Positions 1-6,173 are shown, counted from the stretch's first letter. The stretch is DNA of 6,173 bases from an uncultured Ruminococcus sp. (GCA_900553675.1 USEH01000135.1:1-6173); one strand, 5' to 3'. The notes: generated by a model not told the origin, from the letters alone. Numbers and translations: made by a program.

Positions 1-398
1 CACCGCTCATTTTCGGGGTGCCCTGCGTGCCCTTTTACCCAGACAAACTCGATTTTGTGCTTTTGCGACAACAACAAAAGCTTCTCCCACAAATCGGGAT
101 TTAAGGCAGGCTCGCCGTTTGAGCGCTTCCAGCCTTTTTTCTTCCAGCTCCACGCCCAGCCCTTTTGCATAGCGTCGCAGACGTATTTAGAATCCGTCGT
201 AAGGATAACCTTGCAGTCCTCCTTAAGAGCCTCCAAGCCCTTGATAACTGCTGTCAGCTCCATGCGGTTGTTGGTGGTGCTAAGCTCTCCGCCGGAAAGC
301 TCCTTTACCGCCTCGCCGTATTTAAGTATAGCCGCCCACCCTCCCGGACCGGGATTGCCCGAACAGGCACCGTCTGTATAGATGTTAACTGTTTTCAT
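1..398 (-). CDS. rnhA: Ribonuclease HI, C-terminus cut by window edge
   Basis: Cytoplasmic endonuclease that cleaves the RNA strand of RNA-DNA hybrids (R-loops, replication primers). Reading leftward from the ATG at 398-396 gives 132 complete codons with no stop. The start reads [20 protein letters not shown], the hallmark of type 1 RNase H. Three of the four acidic catalytic residues are visible: D9 (YTDGACSG), E47 (NNRMELTA) and D69 (TTDSKYV). The catalytic-loop histidine H124 is in [14 protein letters not shown]. The fourth acidic residue (about D134, usually in an ENERAD or ENERCD context) would fall just beyond the window. The family is usually about 145-160 aa, so only some 15-25 residues are missing. 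The basic, Trp-rich handle region (about 79-92, [14 protein letters not shown]) is present, as in E. coli RNase HI. It lies 11 bases after the upstream C39-like gene; its Shine-Dalgarno site AAGGA (411-407) overlaps that gene's stop codon, indicating co-transcription and probably coupling. Recognition is secure; only the end is unseen. Confidence 0.96.
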   Translation of the reverse strand, partial: MKTVNIYTDGACSGNPGPGGWAAILKYGEAVKELSGGELSTTNNRMELTAVIKGLEALKEDCKVILTTDSKYVCDAMQKGWAWSWKKKGWKRSNGEPALNPDLWEKLLLLSQKHKIEFVWVKGHAGHPENER

Positions 399-409
399 GC
401 TGTATGTCC

Positions 410-778
410 TTAATTATCGTTGATGTTATATATTGCCAGATAAGAGGTTATTTTTCCGTGAGTATATTCGCCCTCGATAAGACCGAACTCAGGGTCGAAG
501 TATTTGCCGTCGAACAACAAAGACCAATGAGTGTAGCCGGCGTTGGTGTGAACTGTCAGTATCGAGCATTCATATGGAACCGGATTTTTCTTTGATATCC
601 GAACATTCCTTTCGGCATGCGCAACCTTGTATAAATCCAAAGCTTCGATAAGCTGACCTATCGATGTCGGACCCGAGGTTTTCATGTCCTTTATAACGGT
701 TTCAATATCTTTTCCCGTAATCATGGCGATACACGCCTGACCGCAGGTGGTATCGGTCGGCTGCATAACAAGCTTCAT
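410..778 (-). CDS. Stand-alone C39-like papain-fold cysteine peptidase domain protein
   Basis: A 122-aa protein that looks like a single C39-like (bacteriocin-processing type, papain-fold) domain. The N-terminus [15 protein letters not shown] carries the typical oxyanion-hole Gln (Q6) and nucleophile Cys (C12) followed by G-x-A-C. The sequence [17 protein letters not shown] supplies the His (H84) and Asp (D95) of the triad. In known C39 proteins this domain sits at the N-terminus of ABC exporters and cleaves double-glycine leaders. Here there is no membrane segment, ATPase or signal peptide, so it is probably cytoplasmic and its substrate is unknown. The start at 778 is supported by an AGAGG site (789-785) six bases upstream. 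It is the first gene of a minus-strand operon with rnhA, 11 bases apart. No bacteriocin precursor or exporter lies next to it, so a leader-peptidase role is not supported. The fold assignment is good; whether it is an active peptidase is inferred from the residues only. Confidence 0.8.
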   Translation of the reverse strand: MKLVMQPTDTTCGQACIAMITGKDIETVIKDMKTSGPTSIGQLIEALDLYKVAHAERNVRISKKNPVPYECSILTVHTNAGYTHWSLLFDGKYFDPEFGLIEGEYTHGKITSYLAIYNINDN

Positions 779-804
779 AATATTCCTCTTTTCATTTTTT
801 AAGT

Positions 805-833
805 ATTATACACCATTTTCAAAAATAAATCAA
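805..833 (-). promoter_or_regulatory. Promoter of the C39-like/rnhA operon (sigma-70 type)
   Basis: On the minus strand, TTGATT (833-828) and TATAAT (810-805) are separated by exactly 17 bases. The -10 box is perfect and the -35 matches four of six consensus bases. Transcription would start near 798, leaving a leader of about 20 bases that contains the AGAGG ribosome site. The -35 box faces that of the rightward promoter at 841-869, with only seven bases between them. Confidence 0.75.
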
Positions 834-840
834 TATATGT

Positions 841-869
841 TTGACACTGCGCCAAAACCGTATTATAAT
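841..869 (+). promoter_or_regulatory. Perfect-consensus sigma-70 promoter for the serine hydrolase operon
   Basis: TTGACA (841-846) and TATAAT (864-869) are separated by 17 bases, which is the exact housekeeping consensus in both boxes and spacer. Transcription is expected to start near 876. The leader of about 28 bases contains AAGGGGAG (888-895), eight bases before the ATG at 904. A second TATAAT at 881-886 has no -35 box and lies in the leader. Confidence 0.88.
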
Positions 870-903
870 AGTACCATCAATATAATCAAGGGGAGCAATC
901 AAC

Positions 904-2076
904 ATGGACTTACAAAGAATTTTCAAAGAAGAAATAGACGACCGCAGATTTACCGCCGGCGCAAATCTGCTTGTACTTAAAAACGGCAAGGAGCTTATCT
1001 ACGAGGAATACGGCTATCGCGACCTTGAAAACAAGGTTCCGTTTTCGCGCGATACCATTGTAAGGCTTTACTCCATGTCAAAGCCGATAACCGCCGCTGC
1101 AGTGATGATTCTTGTGGACAGAGGTCAGCTCGACCTTTCCAACTGCTTGGCATGGTTTATGCCCGGCTTTAAGCCCGCACACATGATTGTGGACGGCAAG
1201 CGCGTTAAAACCGAGCAGGAGATAACCGTTAAGGACTTAATGAACATGACCTCCGGCATACCTTATCCCGGAGGAGAGGGTGCATGGGCGCAGTCGGCTG
1301 AGATTTTTTCGGATATCAACCGCAGAATGTACACCGACAATCCCGTGACTACGGCGGAGTTTGCCCAAAGAGTCGGCGGGTGCGACCTTTGCTTTAACCC
1401 CGGCGACAAGTTTATGTACGGCGCTTCGGCGGATGTTCTGGGAGCAGTGGTTGAGCAGGTTTCGGGAATGCGCTTTGGCGAGTTTCTGCAAAAGGAGATT
1501 TTTGAGCCCCTTGGCATGACCGACACCGCCTTCTGGGTTCCTGCCGAAAAGCAGAACAGGCTTACTAAAATCTATATGACAGATTATGCCAACTGGAAGG
1601 TTGTCGAAGCTCCCAAAAACGGCAACCATCTCGGCATAAATTACGCTATGGACTTTGCTCCCGCGTTTGAATCGGGCGGCGCGGGACTTTGTACCACCTT
1701 GGATGATTATGCCAAGTTTGCAACCATGCTTTTAAACGGCGGCGAGCTTAACGGCAAGCGCATACTGTCTCAAAGAGCGGTTAAATATATGACTTCGCCC
1801 AGCCTTATGCCGTGGCAGATGAGAGAATTGGGCGAGCACTGGCGCGGACTTTGCGGCTTCAGCTATGGCAATCTGATGAGAAACTGTGTAGACCCCGGAC
1901 AGGCGCATTACTTCGTGGAAAAGGGCGAATACGGCTGGGACGGCTGGCTTGGCTGCTACTTTGCAAACTGCCCCGAATCCGGTCTTACCATCCTGATGGG
2001 AATGCAAAGGGTGGACTGCGGCACAAGCTCGCTCACCCGCAAGCTTGTCAACGCAATCAGGAGCGAGCTTGGGTGA
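904..2076 (+). CDS. Serine hydrolase, beta-lactamase/esterase (class C-like) family
   Basis: A 390-aa enzyme of the penicillin-binding-protein-like fold shared by class C beta-lactamases, EstB-type esterases and D-aminopeptidases. The nucleophile motif S-x-x-K is S57-M-S-K60 in the sequence LYSMSKPITAA. ITVKDLMNMTSGIPY (107-121) is the conserved segment after it. The second catalytic motif Y-x-S/N is Y172-G-A-S. GWDGWLG (344-350) occupies the place of the KTG/HTG box, giving W345-D-G, as in EstB-type esterases, rather than Lys-Thr-Gly. No signal peptide or membrane helix is visible, so it is probably cytoplasmic, unlike true AmpC. This argues for an esterase, acyltransferase or peptidase role, not antibiotic resistance. 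The start at 904 is fixed by AAGGGGAG eight bases upstream and a strong promoter. Its TGA overlaps the GTG of the next gene. The natural substrate cannot be told from sequence. Confidence 0.92.
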   Translation: MDLQRIFKEEIDDRRFTAGANLLVLKNGKELIYEEYGYRDLENKVPFSRDTIVRLYSMSKPITAAAVMILVDRGQLDLSNCLAWFMPGFKPAHMIVDGKRVKTEQEITVKDLMNMTSGIPYPGGEGAWAQSAEIFSDINRRMYTDNPVTTAEFAQRVGGCDLCFNPGDKFMYGASADVLGAVVEQVSGMRFGEFLQKEIFEPLGMTDTAFWVPAEKQNRLTKIYMTDYANWKVVEAPKNGNHLGINYAMDFAPAFESGGAGLCTTLDDYAKFATMLLNGGELNGKRILSQRAVKYMTSPSLMPWQMRELGEHWRGLCGFSYGNLMRNCVDPGQAHYFVEKGEYGWDGWLGCYFANCPESGLTILMGMQRVDCGTSSLTRKLVNAIRSELG

Positions 2077-2699
2077 CGATAGAGGAATATAAGCGCAACC
2101 CATGCGGCTCGCTGTCGATCCCATATTGGAAGAATAAGCTGATTTCCGTGCCCGAAAGCATTAAAATCGTCCATGACAGAGAGTTTGACAGCAGCCTTTT
2201 GGAAAATTATAACGATACGCGATACTTCCGCCTTAAGCACGACCTGAAGCAAATTCCCAAGTGCGATATCGGCGAATACCGCTTGAATACCATCTCGCCG
2301 GACAGCTTTGGCAAGCTTGCAGATATGATAAACGTTTCCTACACCCATTCGCAGATAAGCGTGTTTGAGGATGATGTAAAGGGCTGGACGGCTAACGCAA
2401 CATACCGCCCCGAGCTTTGGATAGGCGCATACCACGGCGGCAGGCTTGTAGGCTCAGCCGTTTCGGAGTACGATTCCGAAGCTGGCGAGGGGATTATCGA
2501 GTGGTTACAGGTGCTTCCTAAGTACAGGGGTAAGGGCATAGCCTCCGCGCTGATATGTCGCTCGCTGGAGATTATGAGCGGCTTTGCGGAGTTTGCAACG
2601 GTATCGGGTGAGTGTGATAACGTCACCAATCCCGAAAAAACCTACCGCCGCTGCGGATTTTACGGCGGCGACATCTGGCACATCCTGATAAAAAAATAA
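2073..2699 (+). CDS. GNAT family N-acetyltransferase
   Basis: A 208-aa protein with a C-terminal GNAT domain that would transfer an acetyl group from acetyl-CoA to an unidentified amine. The acetyl-CoA pyrophosphate-binding motif A is plain: strand EWLQVLP (143-149), then YRGKGIAS (151-158) with the R-G-x-G signature. A YRRCGF segment (190-195) forms the usual late motif. The first 65 or so residues are an extra N-terminal region starting EEYKRNPCGSLSIPYWKNK, which I recall from similar Firmicute acetyltransferases; its role is unknown. The reading frame is open far upstream inside the hydrolase gene. The GTG at 2073 is chosen because it overlaps the hydrolase stop (GTGA) and has AGGAG (2059-2063) nine bases before it. 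The genes are thus translationally coupled. A terminator follows at once. The family is certain; the substrate is not. Confidence 0.9.
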   Translation: MTIEEYKRNPCGSLSIPYWKNKLISVPESIKIVHDREFDSSLLENYNDTRYFRLKHDLKQIPKCDIGEYRLNTISPDSFGKLADMINVSYTHSQISVFEDDVKGWTANATYRPELWIGAYHGGRLVGSAVSEYDSEAGEGIIEWLQVLPKYRGKGIASALICRSLEIMSGFAEFATVSGECDNVTNPEKTYRRCGFYGGDIWHILIKK

Positions 2700-2703
2700 A
2701 GCC

Positions 2704-2743
2704 TCAGCTTGGTATACATCAATGTATATCAGGCTGATTTTAT
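2704..2743 (+). terminator. Rho-independent terminator after the hydrolase/GNAT operon
   Basis: A continuous stem pairs 2704-2718 with 2723-2737 (15 bp including two G-U pairs), closed by a TCAA loop (2719-2722). It is followed directly by TTTTAT. It begins five bases after the GNAT stop codon and separates this unit from the ABC operon. The U-tract is short but the stem is long and unbroken. Confidence 0.85.
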
Positions 2744-2777
2744 ACGCAAATTTTCTCCTGACTGTCACAATAATCAT

Positions 2778-2798
2778 ATGTTTTCCATTGAAAAACAT
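2778..2798. promoter_or_regulatory. Candidate operator: 21-bp near-perfect palindrome over the -35 box
   Basis: ATGTTTT (2778-2784) is mirrored by AAAACAT (2792-2798), and the centre continues as CATTG. Nine of the ten symmetric base pairs are complementary; only 2785/2791 fail. The centre is at 2788, the first base of the -35 box TTGAAA, so a dimeric repressor bound here would block the ABC operon promoter. It lies upstream of the likely transcription start, so it should act as DNA rather than as an RNA hairpin. No regulator gene is visible in the window. Confidence 0.5.
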
Positions 2799-2816
2799 CG
2801 AAAAAAGTGATATTAT
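2788..2816 (+). promoter_or_regulatory. Extended -10 promoter of the ABC transporter operon
   Basis: TTGAAA (2788-2793) and TATTAT (2811-2816) are separated by 17 bases. TG at 2808-2809, one base before the -10 box, makes it an extended -10 element. The expected start of transcription is about 2823, which leaves a leader of about 29 bases to the GTG at 2852 and makes the ATG at 2831 an unlikely start. Confidence 0.75.
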
Positions 2817-2839
2817 TTAACTGAAATATTATGTATCAT

Positions 2840-2843
2840 GGAG
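2840..2843 (+). promoter_or_regulatory. Ribosome binding site that sets the ABC ATPase start
   Basis: GGAG at 2840-2843 lies eight bases before the GTG at 2852. The in-frame ATG at 2831 has only an AT-rich stretch with no Shine-Dalgarno site before it and would sit about eight bases from the predicted transcription start. Confidence 0.7.
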
Positions 2844-2851
2844 CTGATCAG

Positions 2852-3556
2852 GTGAGTCATTTTATAGAATTTGATAATGTAAGCAAGGTCTACGATATGG
2901 GCGAGGTTAAGATAAACGCCCTTTCCGGAGCAAGCTTTACAATAGAAAAGGGTGAGCTTTGCGTTATTGTGGGACCTTCCGGCGCGGGCAAGACCACCCT
3001 TTTAAATATACTCGGCGGCATGGACAGCCTTACAAGCGGCAGGGTGCTTATCGACGGCGAGGAGATATCCGCCTACCCACGGCGCAAGCTGACTACCTAC
3101 CGGCGGTATGATGTTGGATTTGTATTCCAGTTTTACAACCTGATACAAAACCTTACCGCCCTTGAAAACGTGGAGATGGCAACCGAAATCTGCCGCAACC
3201 CGCTCGACCCTGCCGAGGTAATAGAGCACGTTGGCTTAAAGGACAGAGCAAAAAACTTTCCGGCGCAGCTTTCGGGCGGCGAGCAGCAGAGGGTGTCTAT
3301 CGCAAGGGCGCTTGCAAAAAATCCCAAGCTTCTTTTGTGCGACGAGCCGACGGGCGCGCTTGATTACGTAACCGGCAAGCAGGTTTTAAAGCTTTTGCAG
3401 GACACCTGCCGCGCCAAAGGTATGACAGTAATTATCATCACCCACAACTCGGCGCTTACAGCCATGGCAGACAGGGTGATAACCGTTAAAAACGGAACGG
3501 TCATAAGCCAGCAGAAGAACGAAAAGGCGGTTCCGGTTGAGGACATCGAGTGGTAA
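2852..3556 (+). CDS. ABC transporter ATP-binding protein, MacB/LolD type
   Basis: A 234-aa ATPase that powers the FtsX-type permease encoded next. All nucleotide-binding motifs are intact: Walker [10 protein letters not shown] (41-49, K47), Q-loop Q93 in VFQFYNLI, signature LSGGEQQ (141-147), Walker B LLLCDEP (160-166, catalytic E165), D-loop GALD and switch His H198 in IITHN. The sequence around the Q-loop and the DEPTGALD string are typical of the MacB/LolD/FtsE subgroup, which pairs with permeases that work by transmitting conformational change rather than by forming a through-channel. The C-terminus ends PVEDIEW, a short tail after the ATPase core. I chose GTG 2852, seven codons inside the longest reading frame, because of the ribosome site and promoter position; the protein then begins [18 protein letters not shown], as family members do. 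The permease start follows 21 bases after the stop. The substrate is unknown. Confidence 0.95.
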   Translation: MSHFIEFDNVSKVYDMGEVKINALSGASFTIEKGELCVIVGPSGAGKTTLLNILGGMDSLTSGRVLIDGEEISAYPRRKLTTYRRYDVGFVFQFYNLIQNLTALENVEMATEICRNPLDPAEVIEHVGLKDRAKNFPAQLSGGEQQRVSIARALAKNPKLLLCDEPTGALDYVTGKQVLKLLQDTCRAKGMTVIIITHNSALTAMADRVITVKNGTVISQQKNEKAVPVEDIEW

Positions 3557-3577
3557 GAAGACTAAGGGAGATTTATA

Positions 3578-6173
3578 ATGCTTTTTAAATCGGTTTTAAG
3601 GACAATTAAAAAGTCTTTCGGAAGATATCTTGCAATTCTTGCCATTATCGCTCTGGGAGTCGGCTTTTTCTCCGGATTAAGGGTCAGCGAAACCGCAATG
3701 ATTAAAACCGCAGACGACTATCTGAATGAGCTGAACCTGTACGACGTCCGCCTGATAAGCACCCTTGGACTTACCGACGAGGACGTTGAAGCATTTTCTG
3801 AGCTAAAAGGCGTTGACAAGGCTTACGGCTCGGTTAGCGCGGACTTTATCTATCTTACCGACAGCGGCTCCGACTCGGTTCTTCATGCGCATATGCTGCT
3901 TGACGGCGCAAACGGGGTGGACGTGGTGTCCGGAAGACTGCCAAAAAGCCCTAACGAGTGCGTTTTGGATAATCTCCACTCTGCCGGAAGCAGCGTTGGG
4001 GATAAGATAGTCCTTTCGGAAGACAACTCGCAGGACACCTTTGACACATTTGCATATGATGAATATACCGTGGTGGGACTTGTAAACTCCTCGGAATACA
4101 TCAATTTTGAGAGAGGAACAACCTCGCTGGGCAGCGGCTCGGTTTCGGGGTATGTTTATATGCTGCCGGAGGGCTTTACAACCGACTACTACACCGAAAT
4201 ATACCTCACTCTGCCGCAAAGGGGCGAGATATATTCCGAAGAATACGAAGCTCAGCTGGTGTCGCTTAAAACCTCGGCTGAAACGCTTCTGCGCGAAAGA
4301 GCGGATATGCGCTACGACAAGCTTTTGCGTGACGGCGAAAAGGAAATAGCCGACGCTCAGGCTGAGCTTGAGGATAAATCAATCGAGCTTGCAGACGCCA
4401 AGCTTGAACTGGACGACGGCTGGGAGACTTATCGCAGCGAGAAATCAAGAATAGAGTCGGAGCTTGCCGACGCTAAAGAGGAGCTTGACAAAGCCCGCGC
4501 CGAGCTGGACGATTCGTGGGCAAAGCTTAAAGCCGCCAAGGCTGACCCGATCGGGGAAATCCCAGAAGTCGCCGCCGAGCTTGAAAAGTACGAATCCGAG
4601 CTTAAAAAGGGCTGGGAGGATTACGAAAAGGGTCTGGCAGAGTATCAAGAGCAAAAGGCAAAAGCCGAAGCCGAGCTTGCGGATAATCAAGCCGCGCTCG
4701 ACAAGGCTCAGTCGGATATAAACGAGGCGCGGCAGAAGTATCAAAAAGAGCGCAAATCGGCAGACGCTCAGCTTGAAGAGTCAAAGCGGCAGCTTGAAGC
4801 TGCAAAGGCTCAGATTGAGGAGATGAAGGCAAGCATTGCCGCTCTGCCGCCGTCGGCATATATTCAGATTCAGACAGGTGCGGCGGTTTTGAACGCCACC
4901 GAAAGCGGGTACAACAAGGGTCTTGCGGAATACGAAGCCGCATACGCCGCCGCTCAGCAAAAGTATGCCGAAACCGAAGCACAGCTGAACGCCGCTCAGG
5001 CTGAGGTTGACGGCAGCCGTATTGTGCTGCAAACCGCCCGCGAGGACGCAAAAGCTAAGCTTGCAAAGGCTGAATCGGAGCTTAACGAAGCGCGCAATAC
5101 TCTTGAATCATCCCAAAAAGAGATAGACAAAATCAAGGCTGACCCTATGGCTGAGATGCCGGAAATCAAGGCTCAGCTTGAAGATTCCGAGTCCGAGCTG
5201 GCAGAAGCCGAAAAGACTTATCAGGAAAAGCTTAAAGAGTACAACGACGGCTGCACCGAAGCGCAAGAGGGCTTTGCTGACACCGAAGCCGAGCTTTCAG
5301 ACGCTCAGGCGGAGTACGACGACGGCGTTATAAAGCTTTCGGAGGCAAGGTCGGATATCGCGGAGGCTGTTAAGGAGCTTGCCGAGCTTAAGAAAGCCTC
5401 AATCTATTCGCTGGATAGGCTTACCAACATAGGATATGCCAGCTTGGAGAACGATACCTCCATAGTTTCGGGAGTTGCAAAGGTGTTTCCGCTGTTCTTC
5501 TTCCTTGTGGCGGCGCTGGTGTGCATAACCACCATGACCCGCATGGTAAGCGAAAAGCGAACCGAAAACGGCGTTTTAAAGGCTATGGGCTATGGCGACA
5601 CAGCAATTATCTCGCAGTACCTGATCTACGCCGGAAGCGCTTCGGCAGTGGGCTGCATACTTGGGTTCCTGCTTGGCTCGCGGCTTATGCCTATGGCTTT
5701 ATGGCAGGTCTACAAAATAATGTATGCCATAAACAGACCGGTGGAGTTTGTGCTCGACTGGAAGCTGTTTGCCGTCTGCGCGGGAATGTATCTTTTATGC
5801 TCTCTGGGAGCGACATGGCTTGTATGCCGCAGAGATTTGCAGGAGAATGCAGCCTCGCTGATACGTCCCAAATCTCCAGCAGCGGGCAAAAGGATATTGC
5901 TTGAGCGAATCGGATTTATCTGGAAGCACGTTAAATTTCTGCACAAGGTCTCCATTCGCAACATCCTGCGATACAAAAAGCGTATGGTTATGATGATAAT
6001 AGGAATAGGCGGCTGCACCGCGCTGCTGCTGACAGGCTTTGGCCTGCATGACTCCATCAGCGACATCGTATACAAGCAGTTTGGAGATATTTTCCTGTAC
6101 GACGTCTCCATCACGGTAAAGGATGCCGCCAAGGCAGAAAGCGGGGCTTTGGCAGACGTCCTGGCAGACGGGG
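3578..6173 (+). CDS. Giant FtsX/MacB-type ABC permease with coiled-coil extracytoplasmic stalk, 3' end cut
   Basis: Open for 865 codons to the right edge without a stop. The start at 3578 has AAGGGAG (3564-3570) seven bases upstream. Order of parts: cytoplasmic KSFGRY motif; membrane helix 1 (about 18-36); a globular extracytoplasmic part (about 40-220); a Glu/Ala/Lys/Leu-rich coiled coil (about 223-607); helices 2-4 (about 633-653, 676-704, 728-750); then a second unit starting with helix 5 (about 803-822) and a second extracytoplasmic domain where the window ends. The first FtsX domain is recognisable from MVSEKRTENGVLKAMGYGD (656-674). In the usual two-FtsX layout about 250-300 residues with three more helices should follow; this is an estimate. 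It forms the membrane part of an ABC system with the preceding ATPase. Such coiled-coil permeases occur in Firmicutes, but their substrates are not firmly known; peptide or lipid export, or action on the cell envelope, are guesses. The coiled coil contains an internal duplication described separately. Confidence 0.93.
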   Translation, partial: MLFKSVLRTIKKSFGRYLAILAIIALGVGFFSGLRVSETAMIKTADDYLNELNLYDVRLISTLGLTDEDVEAFSELKGVDKAYGSVSADFIYLTDSGSDSVLHAHMLLDGANGVDVVSGRLPKSPNECVLDNLHSAGSSVGDKIVLSEDNSQDTFDTFAYDEYTVVGLVNSSEYINFERGTTSLGSGSVSGYVYMLPEGFTTDYYTEIYLTLPQRGEIYSEEYEAQLVSLKTSAETLLRERADMRYDKLLRDGEKEIADAQAELEDKSIELADAKLELDDGWETYRSEKSRIESELADAKEELDKARAELDDSWAKLKAAKADPIGEIPEVAAELEKYESELKKGWEDYEKGLAEYQEQKAKAEAELADNQAALDKAQSDINEARQKYQKERKSADAQLEESKRQLEAAKAQIEEMKASIAALPPSAYIQIQTGAAVLNATESGYNKGLAEYEAAYAAAQQKYAETEAQLNAAQAEVDGSRIVLQTAREDAKAKLAKAESELNEARNTLESSQKEIDKIKADPMAEMPEIKAQLEDSESELAEAEKTYQEKLKEYNDGCTEAQEGFADTEAELSDAQAEYDDGVIKLSEARSDIAEAVKELAELKKASIYSLDRLTNIGYASLENDTSIVSGVAKVFPLFFFLVAALVCITTMTRMVSEKRTENGVLKAMGYGDTAIISQYLIYAGSASAVGCILGFLLGSRLMPMALWQVYKIMYAINRPVEFVLDWKLFAVCAGMYLLCSLGATWLVCRRDLQENAASLIRPKSPAAGKRILLERIGFIWKHVKFLHKVSIRNILRYKKRMVMMIIGIGGCTALLLTGFGLHDSISDIVYKQFGDIFLYDVSITVKDAAKAESGALADVLADG
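4325..4708 (+). repeat. Internal protein duplication in the permease coiled coil, copy 1
   Basis: Codes for permease residues 250-377. It aligns without gaps, at an offset of 199 residues, with copy 2 (449-576). The clearest anchors are KADPIGEIPEV (321-331) and LADAKEELDKARAELDDS (296-313). Over residues 321-342, 14 of 22 positions are identical to copy 2; over 296-313, 9 of 18 are. The similarity is at protein level; the DNA has diverged. Confidence 0.7.
4922..5305 (+). repeat. Internal protein duplication in the permease coiled coil, copy 2
   Basis: Codes for permease residues 449-576 and matches copy 1. Anchors are KADPMAEMPEI (520-530) and LAKAESELNEARNTLESS (495-512). The paired prolines P523 and P528 correspond to P324 and P329 of copy 1. 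Coiled-coil bias alone produces E/A/K/L similarity, but not a shared proline-bearing break at the same register. Confidence 0.7.

Noticed and set aside
410..778. Bacteriocin-maturation system, suggested by the C39-like protein together with an ABC transporter in the same window
   Set aside because: The ABC operon is over 2 kb away on the other strand with its own promoter, is of MacB/FtsX type rather than a peptide exporter with a C39 domain, and no double-glycine precursor gene was seen.
830..844. TCAA-N7-TTGA inverted repeat between the divergent promoters as a possible operator
   Set aside because: The matching bases are just the first four bases of the two opposed -35 boxes; the symmetry does not extend inward or outward.
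881..886. Second TATAAT as an alternative -10 box for the hydrolase
   Set aside because: No -35-like hexamer lies 16-18 bases upstream, and the perfect promoter at 841-869 already explains expression.
1237..1629. 130-aa minus-strand open frame inside the serine hydrolase gene
   Set aside because: It is a shadow of a gene with intact catalytic motifs and has no domain of its own.
1812..2072. N-terminal extension of the GNAT frame upstream of 2073
   Set aside because: It lies wholly inside the serine hydrolase gene in another frame, shows no family similarity, and the GTG at 2073 has a ribosome site and a stop-start overlap.
4602..5051. 149-aa open frame on the minus strand inside the coiled-coil region
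   Set aside because: It is antisense to the clear permease frame; its Arg/Pro/Leu-rich composition is what repeated Glu/Ala/Lys codons give on the other strand, and it shows no recognisable domain.
5521..5904. 127-aa plus-strand open frame overlapping the permease
   Set aside because: It is out of frame with the permease membrane helices and FtsX domain, which read cleanly through here, and it has no ribosome site of note.

Overview
The window looks like chromosomal DNA from a Gram-positive, low-to-mid-GC Firmicute, most likely a gut-type Clostridia member (Oscillospiraceae/Ruminococcaceae or a neighbour). This is inferred from strong purine-rich Shine-Dalgarno sites, near-consensus housekeeping promoters with 17-base spacers, a roughly balanced base composition, and protein families typical of that group. 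No mobile elements, CRISPR arrays, tRNA or rRNA genes were seen.

Left part, minus strand (1-833): a two-gene operon. A small stand-alone papain-fold protein of the C39-like type (122 aa, with an intact Cys/His/Asp set) is followed after 11 bases by ribonuclease HI, whose C-terminus runs off the left edge. Their promoter lies back to back with a perfect-consensus promoter (TTGACA-N17-TATAAT) that fires rightward.

Middle part, plus strand (841-2743): a cytoplasmic serine hydrolase of the beta-lactamase/esterase fold and a GNAT acetyltransferase. The two are translationally coupled by a GTGA start/stop overlap, and a strong rho-independent terminator closes the unit.

Right part, plus strand (2778-6173): an ABC transporter operon with its own extended -10 promoter, whose -35 box sits inside a 21-bp near-perfect palindrome (candidate operator). 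It encodes a MacB/LolD-type ATPase and a very large FtsX/MacB-type permease that is cut by the right edge after 865 residues. The permease carries a coiled-coil insertion of about 385 residues in its first extracytoplasmic domain. This coiled coil contains an ungapped internal duplication with a 199-residue period and is centred on a Pro-Pro turn, which suggests a long hairpin stalk.

The three units appear to be independent transcription units, and nothing shows that they act together. The coiled-coil exporter and its candidate operator are the most interesting items; the rest is ordinary accessory or housekeeping content. Every stretch longer than 300 bases is occupied by a gene.
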